Assembly (NCBI GenBank): GCA_963696405.1
Contig: CAVOJY010000005.1
Coordinates: 248,001-312,000, forward strand
DNA from: CAVOJY01 sp963696405
Lineage (GTDB): Bacteria; Chloroflexota; Limnocylindria; Limnocylindrales; CSP1-4
Direction: 5' to 3'
DNA length: 64,000 nucleotides
Part shown: positions 1 through 8,215 of the stretch, one piece after another
How positions within the stretch are numbered: the first letter of the stretch is position 1
Layout of the letters: each line of letters begins with the position of its first letter
Program-made: the position numbers and the translations under genes
Notes under the pieces: model-generated
The model's input: the letters and a program-made list of their open reading frames with translations, nothing else
Databases searched by the model: none
Told to the model about the DNA's origin: nothing

Positions 1-1
1 T

Positions 2-724
2 GACAACTACGCGACGATCGTGAAGGCGGTCGGCCTCGGGCGCGCCGTGTACGACAACCTGATGCGCTTCATCCGCTTCCAGATGGCGGGCCTCTTCGGG
101 TTCATCGCCACCTTCCTCGGCTCGTCGCTCCTCAACATCCTCGGGGGGATCCCGTTCCTCCCGCTCCAGACCCTCTGGCTCAACTTCACCGTCAACGTCT
201 TCCAGGCGCTCGGCCTCGGCTACGGCAAGCCGCGAGAGGGCCTCATGGAGGTCCCGCCGCGGCCCAAGGAGCAGAAGATCATGCCCCGCCGGCTGATGAC
301 CTGGCTGGTCTTCGTCGGGCTCGTCATGGCCGCCGGCACCCTCGGGGTGCTGGCGTGGGGCAACGCCAGCTACGGCGACGTGGTCGCACGCACGATGGGC
401 ATCACCACCTTCTCGCTCTTCCGCCTCTTCTCCTCCCTGGAGACCGCGGACGAGGACGAGTCGCTCTTCGGCGGGTCCATCCTCGCGAACCGCCCGCTCC
501 TTATAGCGACGGGTCTGTCGGTGCTGACGATCATCCTCGCGACCGAGCTCGGCTTCCTCCAGCGGCTTCTGGGCACGGTGAGCCTGTCGGTCGACCAGTG
601 GGTGGTCTGCATCGGCGTGTCGCTGTCGCTCATCGTGGTCGAGGAGGTGCGCAAGCTCCTCAAGGTCCGGACCGGCGACGAGCCGGCCGCGACACTGGCG
701 GCTCCGGTCGCTACCGCGGCATAG
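2..724 (+). CDS. Cation-transporting P-type ATPase, C-terminal part (truncated by window edge)
   Basis: This is the membrane-embedded C-terminal end of a P2-type (Ca2+-like) cation ATPase. The frame is already open at base 2, so the phosphorylation and ATP-binding domains lie outside the window. The visible 240 residues begin with a conserved stretch (DNYATIVKAVGLGRAVYDN) like the end of the P domain leading into TM5. Several hydrophobic helices follow, including PLQTLWLNF, the helix region that contributes cation ligands in this family, and then a short charged, Ala-rich cytoplasmic tail. It ends 27 bases before a polyphosphate kinase on the same strand, so the two may be cotranscribed. The transported ion cannot be decided from this fragment. 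Confidence 0.9.
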   Translation, partial: DNYATIVKAVGLGRAVYDNLMRFIRFQMAGLFGFIATFLGSSLLNILGGIPFLPLQTLWLNFTVNVFQALGLGYGKPREGLMEVPPRPKEQKIMPRRLMTWLVFVGLVMAAGTLGVLAWGNASYGDVVARTMGITTFSLFRLFSSLETADEDESLFGGSILANRPLLIATGLSVLTIILATELGFLQRLLGTVSLSVDQWVVCIGVSLSLIVVEEVRKLLKVRTGDEPAATLAAPVATAA

Positions 725-751
725 TCCGCGCCGTTAGAAAGGATCAGATCC

Positions 752-1627
752 GTGGCGAAGAAGAAGGACAAGAAGGCCGACAAGGTCGAGAAGGCCGAGG
801 CCCGCCGTGACGAAGGGAACGTCGCCACCCCGGCGACGCCGCCCGAGGCCCCGGCGAAGATGAAAGTCAAGGAGTACGAGGGCGAGATGCGCCGTCTCCA
901 CGGCGAGCTCGTGGCGATGCAGGAGTGGGTCAAGGCGACCGGCGCCAAGATCTGCATCGTGTTCGAGGGTCGGGACACCGCCGGCAAGGGGGGCACGATC
1001 AAGCGGATCACCGAGCGAGTCAGCCCCCGCGTGTTCAAGGTTGTGGCCCTGTCCGCCCCGACGGAGCGCGAGCGATCGCAGATGTACGTCCAGCGGTACC
1101 TGCCGCACTTCCCGGCCGGCGGCGAGGTCGTGATCTTCGACCGCAGCTGGTACAACCGCGCCGGCGTGGAGCGGGTGATGGGCTTCTGCACGCCCGAGCA
1201 GACCGAGAAGTTCCTCGAGCAGGCCCCCGCCGTCGAGAAGGCCATGGTCGACGCCGGGATCATCCTGGTGAAGTACTGGCTGGAGGTCAGCCCCGACGAG
1301 CAGACCCGGCGCCTCGAGGGCCGGATCAACGACCCGCGGAAGGTCTGGAAGCTGACCGACATGGACCTGAAGTCGTACGGCCGCTGGGATGACTACTCGC
1401 GGGCCCGGGACGCGATGTTCGCAGCGACCGACACGCCGTGGGCACCCTGGTACATCGCGCACACCGACGACAAGAAGCGGGGGCGGCTCAACATCATCAG
1501 CCACCTGCTGAGCAAGGTGCCCTACAAGCCGCTCGAGCCTCGGGGCGTCGAGCTGCCCAAGCGCACGGTGTCCACCAATGACAGCGAACCCAACCTGCCG
1601 CTGAAGTACATCCCGACGCCGTTCTGA
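752..1627 (+). CDS. ppk2: Polyphosphate kinase 2 family protein (PPK2)
   Basis: This soluble kinase transfers phosphate between polyphosphate and nucleotides; the PPK2 family usually runs towards NDP or NMP phosphorylation. At 291 residues it has normal PPK2 length. Walker A is FEGRDTAGKGG near residue 71, and the Walker B/lid region FDRSWYNRAGVERVMGF lies near residue 129. Both are diagnostic. The first 35 residues are charged and low in complexity (MAKKKDKKADK). The start is GTG at 752, preceded by AAAGGA at a suitable distance. It follows the ATPase gene closely, and a strong GC-rich hairpin lies about 55 bases downstream of its stop. The preferred nucleotide (ADP or AMP class) cannot be read from the sequence by eye. 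Confidence 0.93.
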   Translation: MAKKKDKKADKVEKAEARRDEGNVATPATPPEAPAKMKVKEYEGEMRRLHGELVAMQEWVKATGAKICIVFEGRDTAGKGGTIKRITERVSPRVFKVVALSAPTERERSQMYVQRYLPHFPAGGEVVIFDRSWYNRAGVERVMGFCTPEQTEKFLEQAPAVEKAMVDAGIILVKYWLEVSPDEQTRRLEGRINDPRKVWKLTDMDLKSYGRWDDYSRARDAMFAATDTPWAPWYIAHTDDKKRGRLNIISHLLSKVPYKPLEPRGVELPKRTVSTNDSEPNLPLKYIPTPF

Positions 1628-1680
1628 CGGGAGCGATTGGCCACTGCGTCGAGACCCCCAGGCCCCGCTCCCACGCGGAC

Positions 1681-1738
1681 GGCGAACCCCGTGGGGATCC
1701 TGCGGGACGCCGCCGAGCCCGGCGGCGTCCCGTTCGCC
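1681..1738 (+). terminator. Strong GC-rich hairpin after ppk2
   Basis: A perfect 11-bp stem (GGGACGCCGCC at 1704-1714 with its complement at 1721-1731) closes a 6-base loop. An outer 7-bp pairing, GGCGAAC at 1681-1687 with GTTCGCC at 1732-1738, extends it. No T-run follows, so it would be an atypical terminator or a transcript 3' stabiliser. It sits between ppk2 and the S20 gene. Confidence 0.5.
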
Positions 1739-1749
1739 GCCCGTTCTGC

Positions 1750-1755
1750 TACCAT
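1750..1755 (+). promoter_or_regulatory. Possible -10 element (TACCAT) upstream of the S20 gene
   Basis: TACCAT lies just after the hairpin and 70 bases before the preferred S20 start. The same hexamer precedes three other transcription units in the window (12249, 38183 and, on the minus strand, 28191-28186). No convincing -35 is seen. Confidence 0.3.
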
Positions 1756-1824
1756 CCGTCTTCGCGTCGGCTCGACGCCGTTGTCGGCATGCCCACAACC
1801 ACCACGCATCGAGGTTCCTTCGGC

Positions 1825-2685
1825 TTGGCTCACTCAACGAGAACCTGGCGGGGCGCACGGACGCCCCAGGCGATGAAGCGCGACCGGCAGGCGGCCCGCA
1901 AGCGTGACGTCAACCAGCCCCATCAGACGAAGGCCAAGACCCTCGTCGCGAAGGCGCTGCGGCAGGCCGTGACCGGCGATGCCACCGAGGCGCTGCAGAG
2001 CGTCGATGCGGCCGCGTCCGCTCTCGACAAGGCTGCCAAGGTCGGCGCCATCCACCCGAACGCAGCCGCGCGCCGCAAGAGCCGCCTGGTGCGCAAGGTG
2101 AACGCCGCCATCGCCGGGGCCGCCATCGTGAGCACGGGGCGCGTCACCAAGACCACCGGCAAGGCCGCGGCCGCGAAGGCCGCCCGTGAGCGCGTCGCCG
2201 CCTCCCGGGCCACCAAGGCAAAGGGCGAGCAGACGGCCGCCGGCAAGGCCCGCGCCGCGATCCATCGCGCAACCCGCGGAGAAGCCGAGGCCGCGAAGAA
2301 GGCCGCGGTCGAGGTCGCCGCGCCGGCCGCAGCGAAGCCGCGGGCTCGGACCGCCACGACCAGGGCCGCCGCTCCCAAGAGCGCGGCGAAGGTCGCCACG
2401 GCGACCGCCGATGCCGCCAAGGCCGCCCCGAAACCGGCGAAGACGGCCGCGAGGAAGCCGGCGACCAAGCCGGCGACCAAGCCGGCCGCGAAGACGGCCG
2501 CTGCGGCCGCGAAGGCTCCGGCAAAGACGGCCGCAAAGGCAACCGCGACCAAGCCGGCCGCGAAAGCCACTGCTGCCCCCAAGGCGACCGCGAAAGCTCC
2601 GGCAAAGACGGCCGCAAAGGCAACCGCTGCCAAGCCGGCCGCACCGAAGACGGCGAGCGCGAAGAACGAGCCCCCCGCCGGCTGA
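1825..2685 (+). CDS. rpsT: 30S ribosomal protein S20 with long Lys/Ala-rich histone-like C-terminal tail
   Basis: The first 95 residues resemble ribosomal protein S20, which binds 16S rRNA: basic helices with KRDRQAARKRD near the start, a middle helical block (ATEALQSVDAAASALDKAAK), then IHPNAAARRKSRLVRKVNA, the S20 signature region. S20 is normally 85-95 residues. Here another 190 residues of Lys/Ala/Pro repeats follow (units like KPATKPAAKTA and KAPAKTAAKAT), as in histone H1-like or HU-tail proteins. I prefer the TTG at 1825, which has GAGG 10 bases upstream and gives an MAHS... start. An ATG at 1789 and an ATG at 1873 are alternatives. A perfect GGGGCG/CGCCCC hairpin (1850-1867) lies just before the 1873 ATG. 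A GCCGGC/GCCGGC hairpin (2677-2692) spans the stop codon. The S20 identity is good; the start is uncertain. Confidence 0.8.
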   Translation: MAHSTRTWRGARTPQAMKRDRQAARKRDVNQPHQTKAKTLVAKALRQAVTGDATEALQSVDAAASALDKAAKVGAIHPNAAARRKSRLVRKVNAAIAGAAIVSTGRVTKTTGKAAAAKAARERVAASRATKAKGEQTAAGKARAAIHRATRGEAEAAKKAAVEVAAPAAAKPRARTATTRAAAPKSAAKVATATADAAKAAPKPAKTAARKPATKPATKPAAKTAAAAAKAPAKTAAKATATKPAAKATAAPKATAKAPAKTAAKATAAKPAAPKTASAKNEPPAG

Positions 2686-2755
2686 GGCCGGCCCGGCCCC
2701 CAACCCCATAGGTCGTCACGGCGATGCCGCCCGGCACGACCTCCCCGCAACCGCA

Positions 2756-3742
2756 GTGAACGGCTCGATGGGCGCCGTGGCCACGCGTCTCCCCCGTCCG
2801 CGCGCGCGTTCGGTCCAGGACCCGCCCGAGGCGTGGGAACACGAGCTTCCCCACCGGGCGGTATCCCTGCTCGGCCGGGGACCCACCGGCCGGCATCCGT
2901 ATCGGCCACTCCGCGAGGCGGACGTCCCGGCCAGCGCGCTCACGGCCCTGGGAACCGACTGCGGCGCGGGCGACCTCAGGCAACTCCTGGTCATCCCGGC
3001 ATCGGTGCGGCCGATCTCCGCCGGGCGTCGCTGGCGCTGGGTTTCGACACCGACGCAGGTCCTCGGGCTCGGGAGGCGGGCCGTCGGCCTGTGGGTGGCG
3101 CGATCAGACGAGACCGGCCCCTTCGCCGTTCTGCGTGGGGGCGCCGGCGCGCCACCGTCCATGGGCGACCTGGCCGGCGAGATCCGCGAAACCATCGCGC
3201 TCGGGGACCTCGCCCTGGTCGAAGACGCACGGATCCTGTTGTCCGGACGGCTGGCCTTCGTCGCGCAGGGTCGCGCGCTCCGGGTTCGCTACAGCACCGT
3301 TGCCCGGTACGACCTGCGACCGGCACTCGACGACGTGCGAGCCGCGCTCGCCGGCGAGCCCCTCACCGTGGGTGAGCCGGCCGTGCCGCCCCTCCCGGTG
3401 AAATGGCAGATCCTCGCCCAGACGCCAGCCATCCGGCTCAACGACTGTGGAGCGACCGTCCTCTACGACGAGCCGCGAACCGGCCGGCGCCGCACCCGCC
3501 CGACCCTCGTTGCGCTCACGCCATACGAACTCGTCGTCGCCCGCGAGCCGACGCAGGGGCTATCCGTGGACCGGTACGGCGTCGACTCGGTCCACGTTGC
3601 CCGCCGCCGCGTCGAGCGCATCTCGCCCGCAGGCGGTTCGCTCGTCATCCGCGCCCACGGCGTAGACCTCGACCTCGACATCGGCGAGCGACTCGTGGCC
3701 GAGACCAGGGAGGCCTTCGCCGGCCTCCTCCCCTGGGCGTAG
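2756..3742 (+). CDS. Conserved-looking hypothetical protein
   Basis: I do not recognise a family. From GTG 2756 (or ATG 2768) it gives about 328 residues: an Arg/Pro-rich N-terminus, then alternating short strands and helices with no membrane segment, signal peptide or obvious cofactor motif. Phrases such as VLGLGRRAVGLWVA (middle) and YELVVAREPTQGLSVDRYG (C-terminal third) look like a beta-rich fold. The frame stays open far upstream through the S20 tail, but only because that DNA is GC-rich, so the upstream extension is not supported. It converges on the eno end 50 bases away. No function is proposed. Confidence 0.55.
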   Translation: MNGSMGAVATRLPRPRARSVQDPPEAWEHELPHRAVSLLGRGPTGRHPYRPLREADVPASALTALGTDCGAGDLRQLLVIPASVRPISAGRRWRWVSTPTQVLGLGRRAVGLWVARSDETGPFAVLRGGAGAPPSMGDLAGEIRETIALGDLALVEDARILLSGRLAFVAQGRALRVRYSTVARYDLRPALDDVRAALAGEPLTVGEPAVPPLPVKWQILAQTPAIRLNDCGATVLYDEPRTGRRRTRPTLVALTPYELVVAREPTQGLSVDRYGVDSVHVARRRVERISPAGGSLVIRAHGVDLDLDIGERLVAETREAFAGLLPWA

Positions 3743-3792
3743 CCGGGACCGTACGCCCGCGACCGCTACCCCGCAGGTGCGCCCAATGCTTC

Positions 3793-5106
3793 TCAGCTGG
3801 CCGAATGAGCGAGCGCGCCGCGGCCGGGGAAGCGTGACCAGCCGCCCAGTTCTTCCTCGATGCGCAGGAGCCGGTTGTACTTCGCCACGCGCTCCGTCCG
3901 GGACGGGGCGCCGGACTTGATCTGGCCGACGCCGGTGGCGACGGCCAAGTCCGCCATGGTCGTGTCCTCCGTCTCGCCGCTGCGGTGGCTGACGACCGCG
4001 CCCCAGCCGTTGTCCTGCGCCATCTCGATGGCCCGGAGCGTCTCGGACAGGGTGCCGATCTGGTTGAGCTTGATGAGGATCGAGTTGGCCGACTGCTCGC
4101 GGATGCCCCGGGCGAGCAGGTCGGGGTTCGTCACGAAGATGTCGTCGCCCACGAGCTGGATCTTCGTGCCGAGCTTCGCGGTCAGCTTCGCCCAACCGGC
4201 CCAGTCGTCCTCGGCCAGGCCATCCTCGAGCGAGACGATCGGAAAACGCGCCGCCCAGTCGGCCCAGAACTCGACCATCTCGGACGTCTTCAGCGAGCGA
4301 CCTTCCTTGGCGAGCCGGTAGGTCAGCTCGCCGTCGGCACCCACCGGGACCTCCCGGTCCACGACCTCGGTGGCGGCCGGGTCGAGCGCGATGGCGATTT
4401 CCTCGCCGGGACGGTAGCCGGCCTTCTCGATGGCGCGGAGGATTACCTCCACGGCCGCCTCGTTCGACTTGAGCGACGGCGCGAAGCCGCCCTCGTCGCC
4501 CTGGCCGACCGAGAACCCCTGGTCGTGGAGCACGCCCTTGAGCGCCTGGAACACCTCGGACCCGGCGCGCAGCGCGTCCGCGAACGACTCGACGCCGACG
4601 GGCATCACCATGAACTCCTGGAAATCGGTGGAGTCCATGGCGTGCTTGCCGCCGTTCAGGATGTTGAACATGGGCACGGGCAGGGTGCGCGCCCGCATCC
4701 CGCCGATGTAGCGGTAGAGCGGGAGGTCGTACGTCTGCGCTGCCGCGTGGGCGCAGGCGAGCGAGACGCCGAGGATCGCGTTCGCCCCGAGCTTCCCCTT
4801 GTTCGGCGTGCCATCCAGCTCGAGGAGCGCGGCGTCGATCTCGGCCTGGTCGGCGGCGTCCATGCCGAGCAGGGCCGGCGCGATCGTCTCGACGACGTTC
4901 GCCACCGCCTTCTTCACGCCCTTGCCACCGAAGCGCCCCTTGTCGCCGTCACGGAGCTCGACTGCCTCGTTCGAGCCGGTGGAAGCCCCCGACGGGACGG
5001 CAGCTCGCCCGACGATGCCGCTCTCGACGACGACATCGACCTCGACGGTGGGGTTGCCGCGCGAATCGAGGATTTCGCGGGCGATGATCTCTTCGATTCC
5101 GGTCAC
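3793..5106 (-). CDS. eno: Enolase (phosphopyruvate hydratase)
   Basis: Converts 2-phosphoglycerate to phosphoenolpyruvate in glycolysis and gluconeogenesis. The 437-residue length is normal. Hallmarks are AREILDSRGNPTVEVDV at the N-terminus, the GASTGSNEA loop, MFNILNGGKHA, QEFMVMPVG, the metal ligands in SLEDGLAEDDW and LVGDDIFVTN, and VVSHRSGETEDTTMADLAV near the C-terminus. The start is GTG at 5106 with GGAAAGGAAC just upstream. It is the last gene of a minus-strand gap-pgk-eno operon, 17 bases after pgk. tpiA, often found in such operons, is absent here. Confidence 0.98.
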   Translation of the reverse strand: MTGIEEIIAREILDSRGNPTVEVDVVVESGIVGRAAVPSGASTGSNEAVELRDGDKGRFGGKGVKKAVANVVETIAPALLGMDAADQAEIDAALLELDGTPNKGKLGANAILGVSLACAHAAAQTYDLPLYRYIGGMRARTLPVPMFNILNGGKHAMDSTDFQEFMVMPVGVESFADALRAGSEVFQALKGVLHDQGFSVGQGDEGGFAPSLKSNEAAVEVILRAIEKAGYRPGEEIAIALDPAATEVVDREVPVGADGELTYRLAKEGRSLKTSEMVEFWADWAARFPIVSLEDGLAEDDWAGWAKLTAKLGTKIQLVGDDIFVTNPDLLARGIREQSANSILIKLNQIGTLSETLRAIEMAQDNGWGAVVSHRSGETEDTTMADLAVATGVGQIKSGAPSRTERVAKYNRLLRIEEELGGWSRFPGRGALAHSAS

Positions 5107-5123
5107 GATGGTTCCTTTCCCGG

Positions 5124-6326
5124 TCAGCCGGCCGCCGGCCGGTCCTGGAGGATGGCAATACCGGGCAGCTCGCGGCCCTCGAGGAACTCGAGCGACGCGC
5201 CGCCGCCGGTGGAAACGTGGGTCATCTTCTCGGCCAGGCCGACCTGCTCGATCGCCGCGACCGAATCGCCGCCACCGACCACGACCGTCACGCCGGCCTC
5301 GGCGCGCGCGGCGAGGTAGCGGGCCATGGCACGGGTGCCGTCGCCGAAGGTCGGGATCTCGAAGACGCCGAGCGGGCCGTTCCAGAGCACCGTCTTCGCC
5401 CCGTCGAGCCCGGCCTGGAAGGCCTTCGTGCTCTCGGGGCCGACGTCCACGATCGACCAGGAGTTCGGGATCTTCGCGACCGAGACGATCTTCTTCTCGG
5501 CGCCCTGGGTAACCTCCTTCGCCACGACGACGTCGGTTGGCAGGAGGAACGTGGCGCCCCGCTCCTCCGCCGCGGAGAGGATGGCCTTCGCCTCGTCCAC
5601 CATCTCCGCCTCGAGGAGGCTCTTGCCCACGGTGTGGCCCATCGCCACGAGGAAGGTGTTGGCCATGCCGCCGCCCACGACGAACACGTCCACCTTCTTC
5701 ACGAGGTTCGTGAGGACCTGGAGCTTGCCGGAGACCTTGGCGCCGCCGATGACCGCCGCGTACGGGCGATCGGGGGACTCGATGAGCCCCGACAGCGCGT
5801 GAATCTCGCGCTCCATGAGGAGGCCCGCGTAGGCAGGGAGGATCCGCGCGATTCCCTCGGTCGAGGCGTGGGCGCGGTGGGCGGTTCCGAACGCGTCGTT
5901 CACGTAGACGTCGGCGTACCCCGCGAGCGTCTTTGCGAACTCGGGGTCGTTCGCCTCTTCCTGATCGTGGAACCGCAGGTTCTCCAGGAGGATCGCCTGG
6001 CCGGGCTTGAGGCGGGCGAGAGCGTCGACCGTCCCGACGCCGACGCAGTCGCCGGTCACCGGGACCGAACGCCCGAGCAGCTGGCTCAGGCGCTCCGCAA
6101 CCGGGCGCAGGCGCATGCCGTCGACGACCTTGCCCTTCGGACGGCCGAGGTGGCTGGCGAGGATCACGACCGCGCCGTGCTCGAGGAGGTACCTGATGGT
6201 CGGGATCGCCGCCCTGATGCGCGTGTCGTCGCTGACCTTGCCGTTCTCGAGCGGTACGTTGAAGTCAACCCGGACGAATACCCGCTTGCCGTGCGGATCG
6301 AAGTCCCGGATGGTGAGCTTGTCCAT
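5124..6326 (-). CDS. pgk: Phosphoglycerate kinase
   Basis: Transfers phosphate from 1,3-bisphosphoglycerate to ADP. The 400-residue length is normal. It shows the N-terminal RVFVRVDFNVPLE signature (substrate-binding Arg and Asp), LASHLGRPKG, LENLRFH, AAVIGGAKVSGK, the nucleotide-site region TVLWNGPLGVFE, and the glycine-rich VVVGGGDSVAAIEQ plus VSTGGGASLEFLEG at the C-terminus. It is the middle gene of the gap-pgk-eno operon, 45 bases after gap and 17 before eno. All key motifs are intact. Confidence 0.98.
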   Translation of the reverse strand: MDKLTIRDFDPHGKRVFVRVDFNVPLENGKVSDDTRIRAAIPTIRYLLEHGAVVILASHLGRPKGKVVDGMRLRPVAERLSQLLGRSVPVTGDCVGVGTVDALARLKPGQAILLENLRFHDQEEANDPEFAKTLAGYADVYVNDAFGTAHRAHASTEGIARILPAYAGLLMEREIHALSGLIESPDRPYAAVIGGAKVSGKLQVLTNLVKKVDVFVVGGGMANTFLVAMGHTVGKSLLEAEMVDEAKAILSAAEERGATFLLPTDVVVAKEVTQGAEKKIVSVAKIPNSWSIVDVGPESTKAFQAGLDGAKTVLWNGPLGVFEIPTFGDGTRAMARYLAARAEAGVTVVVGGGDSVAAIEQVGLAEKMTHVSTGGGASLEFLEGRELPGIAILQDRPAAG

Positions 6327-6371
6327 GGCGTACTCGGTCTTTCTCGCCTCGGTTGCTGGTCCCGTGGGCGG

Positions 6372-7379
6372 CTAGAGGCGCTCGGCGATGTAGCGAGCCA
6401 GGTCGGCGGTCCGGCAGCTGTAGCCCCACTCGTTGTCGTACCAGGCGAGGACCTTGGCGAACGTACCGTCCAGCACCTGGGTGTACGCGGCTTCGATGAT
6501 CGAGGACCGGTCGTCCCCGCGGAAGTCGCTCGACACGAGCGGCTCGTCGCTGACGCCCAGGATCCCCTGCATGGGACCCGCCTCGGCGGCACGGTAGGCG
6601 GCGATGATCTCCGCAGGGGTGGCCGCCTTGCCGAGCACGACCGTGAGGTCGACGACGCTGACGGTCGGGGTTGGAACGCGCAGGCTGAAGCCGTCGAGCT
6701 TGCCCTTGAGTTCGGGAATGACGAGGCCCAGGGCCTTCGCGGCGCCGGTCGTGGTCGGGATGATGTTCAGGCCGGCCGAGCGGGCGCGGCGGGGATCCTT
6801 GTGCGCCACGTCGAGGATCTTCTGGTCGTTGGTGTAGCTGTGAATCGTGTTCATCAGGCCGCGCTCGATGCCGAAGCTGTCGAGCAGGACCTTGGCGGCC
6901 GGCGCGAGGCAGTTCGTGGTACAGCTCGCGTTGCTGATGATGTGGTGCGCCGCCGGGTCGTACCTGCCCTCGTTCACGCCGAGGACGATCGTGATGTCTT
7001 CCTTCTTGCCGGGGGCCGAGATGATGACCTTCTTCGCGCCGGCGTCGAGGTGGGCCCGCGCCTTGTCGGCTTCGGTGAACTTGCCGGTCGACTCGATGAC
7101 GATGTCGACGCCCAGGTCCTTCCACGGCAGCTCCGCCGGGTTCATGACCTGGAGCGACCTGATCGTCCGTCCATCGACGACGATCGAGTCCTCGGTGTGC
7201 GAGACGGTGCCGCTGAACGCTCCGTAGGTCGAGTCGTGCTTGAAGAGGAGCGCGTTCGTGGCCGTATCGACGATGTCGTTGACCGCCACCACCTCGAGCT
7301 CGGGCGTGCGCTCGATGATGGCCTTCAGGGTCTGACGGCCGATGCGGCCGAAGCCATTGATGCCGACGCGAACGGTCAT
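6372..7379 (-). CDS. gap: Glyceraldehyde-3-phosphate dehydrogenase, type I
   Basis: Oxidises and phosphorylates glyceraldehyde-3-phosphate with NAD(P)+. The 335 residues carry the N-terminal Rossmann motif VGINGFGRIGRQTLKA, the active-site Cys in SNASCTTNCLAP near residue 152, and the C-terminal WYDNEWGYSCRTADL. AVNDIVDTATNALLF places an Asp in the early cofactor region, which hints at NAD preference but does not prove it. GGAGG lies upstream of the ATG at 7379. It is the first gene of the glycolytic operon, with a TACAAT -10-like box about 240 bases upstream. Confidence 0.98.
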   Translation of the reverse strand: MTVRVGINGFGRIGRQTLKAIIERTPELEVVAVNDIVDTATNALLFKHDSTYGAFSGTVSHTEDSIVVDGRTIRSLQVMNPAELPWKDLGVDIVIESTGKFTEADKARAHLDAGAKKVIISAPGKKEDITIVLGVNEGRYDPAAHHIISNASCTTNCLAPAAKVLLDSFGIERGLMNTIHSYTNDQKILDVAHKDPRRARSAGLNIIPTTTGAAKALGLVIPELKGKLDGFSLRVPTPTVSVVDLTVVLGKAATPAEIIAAYRAAEAGPMQGILGVSDEPLVSSDFRGDDRSSIIEAAYTQVLDGTFAKVLAWYDNEWGYSCRTADLARYIAERL

Positions 7380-7784
7380 GGTCTTTCAAAACCTCCAGTG
7401 GGCCCGCCGGTGCGGACTCGTTGCCGGGTTGACTGAGGGACACAACAGGGACGGCGGCCACGCCCGGCGGGAACGCCGCCGGCCACCGCGCGGGCGGCGC
7501 GGATCCACGTCTGCCCGGGGTCCCGTGCGAGGACCGGAACGGCGGTCGGGAACTCCGCGGCGCCCGGCGCAGCCCCAGACGGCAGGTCGGAACGCCACGC
7601 GTGCATCGCCGAGGGGATTGTACCAACCGGCGCGCCGCTCCCCTCACGTCCGTATGGCCCGTATTCGCGTGCCGGAACGCGGCCGAGAGGCATGGTCCGA
7701 GCAACACCCCGGCCCCGACCCTCGAGCCGTACCGATCATCCGGCCGTCAGGCCATACCGACCATCCGGCCCACGGGACATGCGA

Positions 7785-7810
7785 GGGCCCCGGCCCGAAG
7801 GCCGGGGCCC
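7785..7810 (-). terminator. Perfect 11-bp GC hairpin with CGAA tetraloop
   Basis: GGGCCCCGGCC (7785-7795), loop CGAA, GGCCGGGGCCC (7800-7810). It lies about 80 bases beyond the stop of the zinc-ribbon gene. No T-run follows on either strand, so termination is inferred from stem strength only. Confidence 0.45.
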
Positions 7811-7853
7811 GATGCGTTCTGAGATCCCGGGCCGCGCGTCGAGCCCGGGAGCC

Positions 7854-7870
7854 GCCCGGCGTGGCCGGGC
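7854..7870 (-). terminator. 7-bp GC hairpin 22 bases after the zinc-ribbon gene
   Basis: GCCCGGC (7854-7860), loop GTG, GCCGGGC (7864-7870). It is the nearest stem-loop downstream of the minus-strand zinc-ribbon gene and precedes the stronger hairpin at 7785-7810. It may act as a paired terminator region. Confidence 0.4.
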
Positions 7871-7891
7871 GCGCTCACAAGCCGTTGCGGG

Positions 7892-8032
7892 TCAGCCGCC
7901 GATCCTGAAGACGGCCGTCCCGCAGACCGGGCAGACGCCCTTGAGTGCGGGCTTGCCGTTCTTCATCGTGATCTGCTTCGGGCTCTTGACCTCGCGCTTC
8001 GCCTTGCACTTGACGCAGTAGGCTTCGGCCAT
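7892..8032 (-). CDS. DUF5679-type small zinc-ribbon protein
   Basis: A 46-residue protein beginning MAEAYCVKCKAKREV and ending CPVCGTAVFRIGG. The CxxC...CxxC pairs (YCVKCK and VCPVCG) form a rubredoxin-knuckle zinc ribbon separated by a Lys-rich linker (KQITMKNGKPALKG). This matches the short DUF5679 family, whose function is not known; nucleic-acid binding or a structural role is a guess. The ATG at 8032 has GGAGG 8 bases upstream, which makes the start secure. It appears monocistronic, with hairpins just downstream. Confidence 0.85.
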   Translation of the reverse strand: MAEAYCVKCKAKREVKSPKQITMKNGKPALKGVCPVCGTAVFRIGG

Positions 8033-8215
8033 TGCTTCGGTCCTCCTGCCGGCACACGCCGGTCACTGGTGACGGCACGGGGCGAACCCCGAACCCGCCG
8101 GTTGCCTCACCTCCTTCGTGTGTCGTGGAGACCTCGCGAGGCGCTTGCGCGCCCGATGTCATCCCCACGGCAGCGGCGGAGCTGCGCCGAGGATAGAAGC
8201 GTGCTCACGCACGCG

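Larger units (their letters stand above)
7380..7891. other. Intergenic region upstream of gap; no gene seen
   Basis: About 510 bases between gap and the zinc-ribbon gene, both on the minus strand. It holds a minus-strand TACAAT (7622-7617) that could serve the gap operon with a leader of about 230 bases. It also holds an imperfect 25-bp direct repeat (accgatcatccggcc at 7731-7745, accgaccatccggcc at 7756-7770) and the two hairpins listed separately. No coding frame looks real. Confidence 0.45.

Noticed and set aside
2186..2755. Upstream extension of the hypothetical gene ending at 3742
   Set aside because: The extra residues are an out-of-frame reading of the S20 Lys/Ala tail (Arg/Pro-rich), so they are not a real N-terminus.
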